A DNA stretch of 10,195 bases, taken from the NCBI GenBank assembly GCA_017630975.1, contig JAGBUF010000298.1:1-10195 (forward strand). The letters are read 5' to 3'. Below, in pieces: positions 1 through 5,840 of this stretch. The notes under the pieces are model-generated. The model saw only the letters and a program-made list of their open reading frames with translations. It was not told where the DNA came from and did not search any database. The translations under genes and the position numbers were made by a program. The stretch comes from Paraprevotella sp. GTDB taxonomy: Bacteria; Bacteroidota; Bacteroidia; Bacteroidales; Bacteroidaceae. Every line of letters begins with the position of its first letter. Positions within the stretch are counted from its first letter, which is position 1.

Positions 1-23
1 CCGGCGAGCTCCAAGCGAGCCGG
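1..23. repeat. GC-rich interrupted palindrome at window edge
   Basis: Positions 1-5 (CCGGC) pair with 19-23 (GCCGG), followed by two mismatches and a further 3-bp stem (8-10 with 14-16) around a 3-base loop. It is much more GC-rich than the AT-rich bases after it. No T-run is visible on either side, so it is not a clear terminator. It may simply be coding sequence of a neighbouring gene cut by the window edge; short open frames run through it on both strands. No function can be assigned. Confidence 0.3.
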
Positions 24-111
24 CTTCCGTAATTTCCGTGGTTAAAAATTCCGCGTCAAAATCTCACTTTCAAAAACCATCCTAAAATACCATACTAATC
101 ACAATTTTCTA

Positions 112-3100
112 TCACTTTTCTCCAATGAGGATCACTTCCTTGCTAAAATAGTAGGTGGGGTATTTGTTATTTCCATCATTACCATATTCAAGGAATGTAT
201 TGTAACCTCTACCATTATTGTTGTCGCTGGTGTAATAACCCAATGGAGCATTGCCGGCATACCAATCAATGGCATTGATATCGGTTTTCCAATCGGTACC
301 GTCCAACGAACCTTGGTCGTAGTAGTTCCATTTACTACCCTTCTCAAAAAGAATTTCTTGTGTTTCACTGATAGAACCTCTGTTTACCCATCCCACAAAA
401 CGATAGTTGGCAGGTGCTTGTGCCTTTACTGTAATTGGGCCGAACAAGGAGCCATTGAATTTGTTGGTAGGAACGGGAATATCGTTCACAAACAATTTGG
501 CATGAGGAAGGTCTGTTGATAATTGTACTTGAATGGCATCCACATAGGTCAATTTTGCTCTATGGTAGTTTTTCAGAGCATTAATCATAGTATTTTGGCG
601 GGATGCAGTCAAGTTGTTTTTGAGGTCGCGTGCTGTGCCCCATGGTGAACCGCCTTCATATTGCATCATTGGTGCAGACCTTTCGGCGAGACTATCAATA
701 ATTTGCGCACAACGATTGGGTTCAAATACGCTTCCTGCTACCAAGCAGAAGGTGTCAATAAATTGTTTACGGAACTGATTGAAATTCTTCATCATATTCA
801 TGAAGATGGTAACCATTTCTATTTCCTTGTAATAATGATCGACAGGTTGTCCGTATAGTTTGTCAAAACCATGCATTTGTTTTTCTTCAAATCGACTGAA
901 TGTGTTTGAACCTTTTGTAAAAGAACCATCCAAATCGTAGAGCACGAAACGGAATTTTCCGCCTTCTACTCTTGGCTTGAATCCCTTGATGTTATTTTGT
1001 GGCCAGTCGTCACCGCCTAAATAGAACACAACAGCCATGTAGTTGATATACTCATCAATGTCGACAATGTTCTTGATGTCTTCGTATACAACGGATTCGT
1101 GGCGGGTGCTATCAGCTGCAAGTGTGTACCACATCATGAAACTTTCTTTTGTTCCTTCTTTTTGGCAATAGCCGGAATCCGGACTCATTTCAAACTGATC
1201 TATACTGTCATTGTCCCATCCGTAGTTGGCATATGCGTAATCCTTGTTATTGGGCTCGCGCATATTGAGCAAACTGATATATTGTCCATTGATGAAATGA
1301 ACGATTGGCTGGTATGCTTGATGATCAATATCAATACCGGACGTTCCTACGATACTTTGTAGAGCGGGATCCTTGAAGCGAGCTCCGGTGTCGTTTCCAC
1401 CATTTCTGATTTGCAATGTTTTGTGTTTCAAATAAGGTTTTTCCTCAAAGAACGAGTAGTCCATGGAGTTACGTCCTTCATAAATCTTCCCGGCTTTTAA
1501 CTTGAAAGAATGAGGGGTCCAGCCACGACTCCAACCACCACACATAGAGAAGTCTACTTCCTGATTGATGACCATTTCTCCGTCAGGAGTAAGGAATTCG
1601 AAATTGACTGGTCTGTCCCAATCCATATTCCAATTGCATGGAGTAGATGAACCATTACCCGGACGTCCGTTTACACCTTTTACATAACATCCCAAACTAT
1701 CATCGTAGAGGTTTACGGGATCTGTTACAACAGATATGATGGGTAGGGTGTAATTTTTATCATTATAGATATATGAACGGGTGATGACCTCACTAGGTAA
1801 TTTGCCTTCTTGGAAAGTGCGGAAACGGAAAATACTTGTATTGGTGATGCTGAATTTGCCGTCCTTGCTAACAGTTCCATTCTTTTCTGTAGGTGTTGTT
1901 CCATCTGTTGTGTAAATCAGCGTACTTCCTTCCGGCTTGGCAACGTTGAAGTCGAATGTTCCTGTGAAAAGTTGAGTGTTTTGATCGGGTACCGGTGCTT
2001 CCACTCTTTCGCTGGCAAAAACGCTGGTATTATTGGATTTTCCTGGTGTTGGGTATGCTGTAGTGCCCCATTTGCTTCCACCATCTGTTGTGCGTGCCCA
2101 AGATGTTCTGGAAACAGCTTTGGGGAATGATTGCAGGGCAATAGGAGCTCCACTTTCGTTAGAGATGTATATTACACCGCCATCGCAATCCAATTTGAAA
2201 TTGACCTGTTTGTTGTAGGCCTCGTTGTGGTCGAACCAAATCACCTTATAACCTTTGGCTGGAACAATTCCATAGTCAGCCGGTAAGCGACACATCTTCA
2301 AGTTGGTAGGGTCTTCACTGATATGGAGCCCGCCAATTCCTACTCCTCTGTCGGTGGGATTGTATAGTTCAATCCAACTTCCGTAGTTGAACGATGGGTC
2401 TACAAACATATCTACATTTGAGGCTTGTATCTCGTTGATGATGATGGATCCGGCTGTCGCTTGGTTGGAAGTTACAGTGATGTTGCATCGTGCGTAGACA
2501 CCATCTTTATCGCTGGTAGCTTTGATAGATGTTCTACCCACTCCCACAGCGGTAATATTACCGTCTTGGTCTACAATCGCTACTTTTTCATTATAACTGC
2601 TCCATGTTAATTGTCTATAGGTTGCATCCTCCGGAGTGAAACTGCAAGTAAGTTGTTGGGTTTCACCTTGTATCATATCTAGCGAACTACTGGAAAGGGT
2701 TATCTTTTCTGCTGGAACGACAACACCATATTTCTCCACCTTGAAATTGTCTAACAGGCACCAATTGTTAGCTACCATTTCCGTATTGATCACTCCGAAT
2801 TTAAGTGTTCCGTCTGTCACTTCTGTTTCAATGGTATTATTGAAATGTCCTTCTCTGAACATATATATACCGGTTTCCATTGAATTGGGGAAATATGTGC
2901 GTGAATTCCATCCGCTTCGATATTCCCACCAACCACTATTGATACCGGTGTTGTTTTGTGTAAAGGGGTGAGCATATATACTGGCTAATGTCACTTCATC
3001 ATCATTGGCATATAGTCGTCCGGTAATGACTTCTGTTCCATTGAGGTGTTCCTGATATCCTGTGTCGTTATCTTTAGCACGGAAATAAGCTTGCACACTT

Positions 3101-3357
3101 ACGCGATATTTTCCATTGGGTACTTGAATAGATTGATACATGTCAAATGTTCCGTTCCAGAATTCCATAGCATTAACGTCTGCACCTCGTCCTCCGGCAT
3201 CTTTTGTGATATGCCATCCTGTAGTCTGATTATTGTCAAATCCAGCATTTTGTACATATTCGTTAGTGATGTCTATCCATCCCTGTGTTTGGGCTTTAAG
3301 CCAATTGAAAGGGCAAAGGGAGGTCATTAAAAGAAACGAAACAAATAATCTTTTCAT
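112..3357 (-). CDS. Exported multidomain CotH-kinase / lamin-tail protein
   Basis: This is a 1081-residue protein starting with a type I signal peptide (MKRLFVSFLLMTSL..., likely cut after A22 in LKA|QT; no lipobox). Domains in order: an N-terminal galactose-binding-like beta-sandwich (about 30-210, ending in a WCLLDNF motif); a bacterial Ig-like Big_2 domain (about 215-297); a lamin-tail domain (about 303-440, IIINEIQASN and WIELYNPTD); a chitobiase C-terminal-like Fn3 fold (about 455-530, IYTTDGTTPT); a CotH kinase domain (about 538-885, with DDWPQNNIKGFK and FVLYDLDGSF, whose aspartates D808/D810 are candidate metal ligands by analogy with CotH); and an InlB-repeat-like segment (about 945-995, ending FVGW). 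CotH of Bacillus is an atypical protein kinase; activity and substrate here are unknown. The domains suggest an envelope or surface protein. The C-terminus looks shorter than usual (see findings). The gene is monocistronic in this window, separated from upstream lgt by a terminator. Confidence 0.9.
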   Translation of the reverse strand: MKRLFVSFLLMTSLCPFNWLKAQTQGWIDITNEYVQNAGFDNNQTTGWHITKDAGGRGADVNAMEFWNGTFDMYQSIQVPNGKYRVSVQAYFRAKDNDTGYQEHLNGTEVITGRLYANDDEVTLASIYAHPFTQNNTGINSGWWEYRSGWNSRTYFPNSMETGIYMFREGHFNNTIETEVTDGTLKFGVINTEMVANNWCLLDNFKVEKYGVVVPAEKITLSSSSLDMIQGETQQLTCSFTPEDATYRQLTWSSYNEKVAIVDQDGNITAVGVGRTSIKATSDKDGVYARCNITVTSNQATAGSIIINEIQASNVDMFVDPSFNYGSWIELYNPTDRGVGIGGLHISEDPTNLKMCRLPADYGIVPAKGYKVIWFDHNEAYNKQVNFKLDCDGGVIYISNESGAPIALQSFPKAVSRTSWARTTDGGSKWGTTAYPTPGKSNNTSVFASERVEAPVPDQNTQLFTGTFDFNVAKPEGSTLIYTTDGTTPTEKNGTVSKDGKFSITNTSIFRFRTFQEGKLPSEVITRSYIYNDKNYTLPIISVVTDPVNLYDDSLGCYVKGVNGRPGNGSSTPCNWNMDWDRPVNFEFLTPDGEMVINQEVDFSMCGGWSRGWTPHSFKLKAGKIYEGRNSMDYSFFEEKPYLKHKTLQIRNGGNDTGARFKDPALQSIVGTSGIDIDHQAYQPIVHFINGQYISLLNMREPNNKDYAYANYGWDNDSIDQFEMSPDSGYCQKEGTKESFMMWYTLAADSTRHESVVYEDIKNIVDIDEYINYMAVVFYLGGDDWPQNNIKGFKPRVEGGKFRFVLYDLDGSFTKGSNTFSRFEEKQMHGFDKLYGQPVDHYYKEIEMVTIFMNMMKNFNQFRKQFIDTFCLVAGSVFEPNRCAQIIDSLAERSAPMMQYEGGSPWGTARDLKNNLTASRQNTMINALKNYHRAKLTYVDAIQVQLSTDLPHAKLFVNDIPVPTNKFNGSLFGPITVKAQAPANYRFVGWVNRGSISETQEILFEKGSKWNYYDQGSLDGTDWKTDINAIDWYAGNAPLGYYTSDNNNGRGYNTFLEYGNDGNNKYPTYYFSKEVILIGEK

Positions 3358-3420
3358 ATTGGATGTAGATTTAAATAATTTTTCTTAGAATAGGTTTAAG
3401 TTTTCATTCAAGTGCCATTT

Positions 3421-3446
3421 GCTTTAGTTCAGGTGAACTTTAAAGC
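3421..3446 (-). promoter_or_regulatory. Inverted repeat in leader of the CotH-kinase gene
   Basis: On the plus strand, gcttta-gttca (3421-3431) is followed by gg and tgaac-tt-taaagc (3434-3446). The arms match perfectly over 11 bp apart from a 2-base bulge at 3439-3440. The dyad lies 64-89 bases upstream of the CotH-protein start codon. No U-run follows on the minus strand, so it is unlikely to be a terminator. It could be an mRNA leader hairpin or an operator; the sequence alone does not distinguish them. Confidence 0.4.
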
Positions 3447-3458
3447 GCACTCATCGTG

Positions 3459-3466
3459 CAAAATTA
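3459..3466 (-). promoter_or_regulatory. Possible -7 box of the CotH-kinase gene
   Basis: The minus strand reads TAATTTTG, matching the Bacteroides -7 consensus TAnnTTTG. Transcription would begin near 3452, giving a leader of about 95 bases that includes the inverted repeat at 3421-3446. No good TTTG -33 element is found at the usual distance, so the call is weak. A small dyad (gcac 3447-3450 / gtgc 3456-3459) touches the box. Confidence 0.3.
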
Positions 3467-3525
3467 GTGTTTTTCAACCATATAAGCTTTATGTTCGCTT
3501 GTTTTTTTTGTGCTTGGGGAATGTT

Positions 3526-3576
3526 AAAAAGCAGAAATCGCAAGAATGTGAGTTTGAGCTCATCTTCCTGCGATTT
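3526..3576 (-). terminator. Intrinsic terminator of the ychF-lgt unit
   Basis: It lies 22 bases past the lgt stop codon. AAATCGCA (3535-3542) pairs perfectly with TGCGATTT (3569-3576). The stem continues with four pairs, one a wobble (3543-3546 with 3565-3568), a two-base mismatch, then TGAG/CTCA (3549-3552 with 3559-3562) around a six-base loop. In minus-strand RNA the stem is followed, after CUGC, by UUUUU (3530-3526). Position and structure both fit rho-independent termination of the minus-strand operon, and it insulates the downstream CotH gene from it. Confidence 0.75.
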
Positions 3577-3597
3577 TCGAATAGGTTGATAAATCTT

Positions 3598-4437
3598 TTA
3601 CTTTTTCTCTGCCAAACGTTGGCTGTATTTACCTTTTATCATACAATAAATACCTACCAAAATAAATGGAATACTGAGTATTTGTCCCATGTTGAACAGC
3701 ATGGATGCTTCCCATGCTTCTTGCACTTCTTTAGTATACTCAATCAAGAAACGAGCAGTAAAAATAGTTGTCAGACAGAAACCAAAGAAAAACCCGCTAC
3801 CAACCTTTTGAGGACACTTGTGATAAATGATGTAACCGATAATGAGAAACAGCAAATAGCACAATGCTTCGTATAGTTGTCCCGGATGTCTTGGTAACAA
3901 GTCTACTCGTTCAAAAACAAATGCCCAAGGCACATCAGTAGGTTTACCGATGATTTCTGAATTCATCAAGTTACCCATGCGAATGAAAAAGGCACATGCG
4001 GGGGTGGCAATGGCGATATTGTCCAAAACGCGCATGATATTTAATTTCGTTTTCTTTACGTACAATATCAATGCGATAGTCAATCCGATGGTGCCTCCAT
4101 GACTGGCAAGGCCGGCATAGCCTGTAAAAACCCAACCATTGGGTGTTTGACGCATGGGTAGAATCATTTCAAGCGGATGGGAGAGAAAGTACCCCGGCTC
4201 GTAAAACAGACAATGTCCTAATCTGGCCCCCACTAAAATTCCCACAAAACAGTAGAAGAATAGGGGATCAAAGAGTTTTTCGTTGATACCTTGTTGGCGG
4301 TATAGTCTTTGAACAAGCATATATCCGGACAATAGGGCAAAACACCAACAAAGAGAGTACCAACGGACTCCGAAATTACCAATATGGAAAGCGAACAAAT
4401 CCGGATTCCACAAAATGTATTGTAGGGAGAGGCTCAT
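3598..4437 (-). CDS. lgt: Prolipoprotein diacylglyceryl transferase (Lgt)
   Basis: Inner-membrane enzyme that transfers diacylglycerol from phosphatidylglycerol to the lipobox cysteine of prolipoproteins, the first step of lipoprotein maturation. The 279 residues are a usual length and form several hydrophobic segments. Visible family landmarks are WYSL with Y27, GARLGH (70-75), the catalytic-region histidine H113 in GLASHGGTIG, the Lgt signature FIRMGNLMNSE (R153, N156, E161), RHPGQLYE (183-190) and ARFLIEYTKE (228-237). H113 and R153 correspond by motif to E. coli H103 and R143, which are essential there. The ATG is 3 bases after the ychF stop with no Shine-Dalgarno, so it is probably co-transcribed and possibly translationally coupled with ychF. 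A strong terminator follows. Many exported Bacteroides glycan-handling proteins are lipoproteins that need this enzyme, although the two exported proteins in this window are not. Confidence 0.96.
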   Translation of the reverse strand: MSLSLQYILWNPDLFAFHIGNFGVRWYSLCWCFALLSGYMLVQRLYRQQGINEKLFDPLFFYCFVGILVGARLGHCLFYEPGYFLSHPLEMILPMRQTPNGWVFTGYAGLASHGGTIGLTIALILYVKKTKLNIMRVLDNIAIATPACAFFIRMGNLMNSEIIGKPTDVPWAFVFERVDLLPRHPGQLYEALCYLLFLIIGYIIYHKCPQKVGSGFFFGFCLTTIFTARFLIEYTKEVQEAWEASMLFNMGQILSIPFILVGIYCMIKGKYSQRLAEKK

Positions 4438-4440
4438 GAC

Positions 4441-5544
4441 TTATACATTGAAACGGAAGTGCATGATATCACCATCCTGGACAATATATTCTTTACCTTC
4501 AACTCCCATTTTGCCGGCTTCTTTAACAGCAGCTTCAGAACCGTATTGGATGTAATCATCGTATTTGATTACTTCCGCACGAATGAACCCCTTTTCAAAA
4601 TCAGTGTGGATGACTCCGGCACACTGTGGTGCTTTCCATCCTTTGCGGAAAGTCCATGCTTTTACCTCCATTTCACCGGCGGTAATGAATGTTTGTAAGT
4701 TCAGTAAGCTATAGATGGCTTTGATTAAGCGGTCGCAACCGGATTCGGTCAGCCCCATGTCCTCCAAGAACATTTGTTTTTCTTCGTAGCTTTCCAACTC
4801 TGCGATGTCAGCTTCTGTTTGTGCGGAGATAATGAGTAATTCAGCGTTTTCATCTTTGATGGCTTCACGAACAGCATCTACATATTTGTTTCCATTGGCT
4901 GCTGATGTGTCATCTACGTTACAAACATAAAGCACTGGTTTGGTGGTCAGTAAGAATAGGTTCTTGGCTGCATTTTGCTCATCTTCCGTTTCAAAAGTGA
5001 CTGTACGCGCTGATTTTCCTTGTAATAAAGCTTCTTTGAATTGACACAGTACCTCATATTCTATTTTGGCATTTTTGTCACCTCCTACTTTGGCTATTTT
5101 TTCAACACGTTTGATACGGTTTTCTACTGTTTCAAGGTCTTTCAATTGCAATTCTGTGTCAATGATTTCCTTGTCACGAACGGGGTCTACTGAACCATCT
5201 ACGTGTACGATATTGTCGTTGTCAAAACAGCGTAATACATGGATAATGGCATCTGTTTCGCGGATGTTTCCCAAGAATTGATTACCCAATCCCTCTCCTT
5301 GGCTGGCGCCTTTCACCAATCCGGCAATGTCCACGATGTCACAAGTAGCAGGAACAATACGACCGGGATGAACCAACTCTGCTAATTTATTCAGTCTTTC
5401 ATCGGGAACGGAGATTTGTCCTAATTGTGCGTCAATGGTGCAAAATGGGAAATTGGCTGCTTGTGCTTTTGCGCTAGACAAGCAGTTGAATAGGGTAGAC
5501 TTGCCCACGTTGGGAAGTCCGACAATGCCAGCTTTTAATGCCAT
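4441..5544 (-). CDS. ychF: YchF/OLA1-family redox-sensitive ATPase/GTPase
   Basis: Cytoplasmic P-loop protein of the Obg-related YchF family, ribosome-associated and, in characterised members, preferring ATP to GTP. The 367 residues match the family's normal length (about 363). G1 is GLPNVGKST (9-17), followed by the switch I region NFPFCTIDAQ. G3 is DIAGL (72-76), where hydrophobic L76 replaces the usual catalytic glutamine, typical of HAS-GTPases, followed by GASQGEGLGNQFL (79-91). A coiled-coil insertion (about 130-175) and a C-terminal TGS domain (about 283-367, LQTFITAGE through YIVQDGDIMHFRFNV) complete it. The base-recognition motif is NVDD (209-212), where E. coli and human proteins have NxxE, a conservative change consistent with the altered nucleotide specificity of the family. 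It is the first gene of the ychF-lgt unit, transcribed divergently from the GH95 gene. Confidence 0.96.
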   Translation of the reverse strand: MALKAGIVGLPNVGKSTLFNCLSSAKAQAANFPFCTIDAQLGQISVPDERLNKLAELVHPGRIVPATCDIVDIAGLVKGASQGEGLGNQFLGNIRETDAIIHVLRCFDNDNIVHVDGSVDPVRDKEIIDTELQLKDLETVENRIKRVEKIAKVGGDKNAKIEYEVLCQFKEALLQGKSARTVTFETEDEQNAAKNLFLLTTKPVLYVCNVDDTSAANGNKYVDAVREAIKDENAELLIISAQTEADIAELESYEEKQMFLEDMGLTESGCDRLIKAIYSLLNLQTFITAGEMEVKAWTFRKGWKAPQCAGVIHTDFEKGFIRAEVIKYDDYIQYGSEAAVKEAGKMGVEGKEYIVQDGDIMHFRFNV

Positions 5545-5572
5545 AGTGTATTGATTTTTCGTTTATTGTGGT

Positions 5573-5650
5573 GCAAAGATAGTGCAAACCGAGAGAAATA
5601 GAAAAGAAAACTTTGTTTTATTTTTATTTCCGAGGTGCCGCCTATTTTAT
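5573..5650. repeat. Tandem palindromic repeat, copy 1 (78 bp)
   Basis: This is the first full copy of a unit that begins GCAAAGATAGTGCAAACCGA and ends CCTATTTTAT. The core is a near-perfect inverted repeat: 5595-5611 (GAAATAGAAAAGAAAAC) pairs with 5615-5630 (GTTTTATTTTTATTTC), with one mismatch and one bulge around a TTT loop. The outer parts are a weaker imperfect palindrome. Two GTGCAAA heptamers lie 11 bases apart (5571-5577 and 5582-5588). Its left end carries a minus-strand TATCTTTG and lies 29 bases from the ychF start codon. Confidence 0.85.
5574..5581 (-). promoter_or_regulatory. Probable -7 box of ychF-lgt promoter
   Basis: The minus strand reads TATCTTTG, a perfect match to the Bacteroides TAnnTTTG -7 element. 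Transcription would start about 7 bases downstream (near 5567), giving a leader of about 22 bases before the ychF ATG. The box is the end of repeat copy 1, so the promoter appears to be supplied or overlapped by the repeat. A clear TTTG -33 element is not seen; the upstream region is A/T-rich. Confidence 0.5.
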
Positions 5651-5727
5651 GGAAAGATAGTGCAAACCGAGAGAAATAGAAAAGAAAACTTTGTTTTATT
5701 TTATTTCCGAGGTGTAGCCTATTTTAT
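5651..5727. repeat. Tandem palindromic repeat, copy 2 (77 bp)
   Basis: Directly abuts copy 1 and differs from it by three substitutions (the C of GCAAAGATA is G here; GTGCCGCC is GTGTAGCC) and one missing T in the T-rich run. The core inverted repeat (5673-5689 with 5693-5707) is retained. The first substitution changes the embedded minus-strand -7 sequence from TATCTTTG to TATCTTTC, so this copy is less likely to act as a promoter. Confidence 0.85.
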
Positions 5728-5755
5728 GCAAAGATAGTGCAAACCGAGAGAAATA
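5728..5755. repeat. Tandem palindromic repeat, partial copy 3 (28 bp)
   Basis: Contains only the first 28 bases of the unit (GCAAAGATAGTGCAAACCGA then GAGAAATA), after which the sequence diverges. The intact GCAAAGATA keeps a minus-strand TATCTTTG at 5729-5736, about 185 bases upstream of the ychF start codon. The truncation point is just inside the core palindrome arm. Confidence 0.8.
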
Positions 5756-5807
5756 TCATACATGTAAAGTTTTTTAGGGTCTAAGGTCAGTTAATGTACA
5801 AAAGAGC

Positions 5808-5815
5808 TATCTTTG
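5808..5815 (+). promoter_or_regulatory. Probable -7 box of the GH95 gene
   Basis: The plus strand reads TATCTTTG, a perfect TAnnTTTG match, 25 bases before the GH95 ATG. The predicted start of transcription is near 5822, leaving a leader of about 19 bases. No good TTTG -33 element lies at the usual distance, which may mean an activator is needed. The box sits inside the inverted repeat TACAAAAGA (5797-5805) / TCTTTGTA (5810-5817), a candidate operator. Confidence 0.5.
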
Positions 5816-5840
5816 TAGATATTTAATCAAATCTTACACC

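Noticed and set aside
3412..3876. Plus-strand open frame of 154 codons overlapping the intergenic region and the 3' end of lgt
   Set aside because: It runs antisense to well-supported lgt and through the terminator, and its translation shows no recognisable domain.
5573..5755. CRISPR array
   Set aside because: The units are contiguous 77/78-bp near-identical copies with no variable spacers, and no cas gene is present.
5573..5755. Insertion sequence or MITE with target-site duplication
   Set aside because: The units are palindromic and tandem, but no transposase and no flanking target-site duplication could be identified, so only a repeat call is supported.
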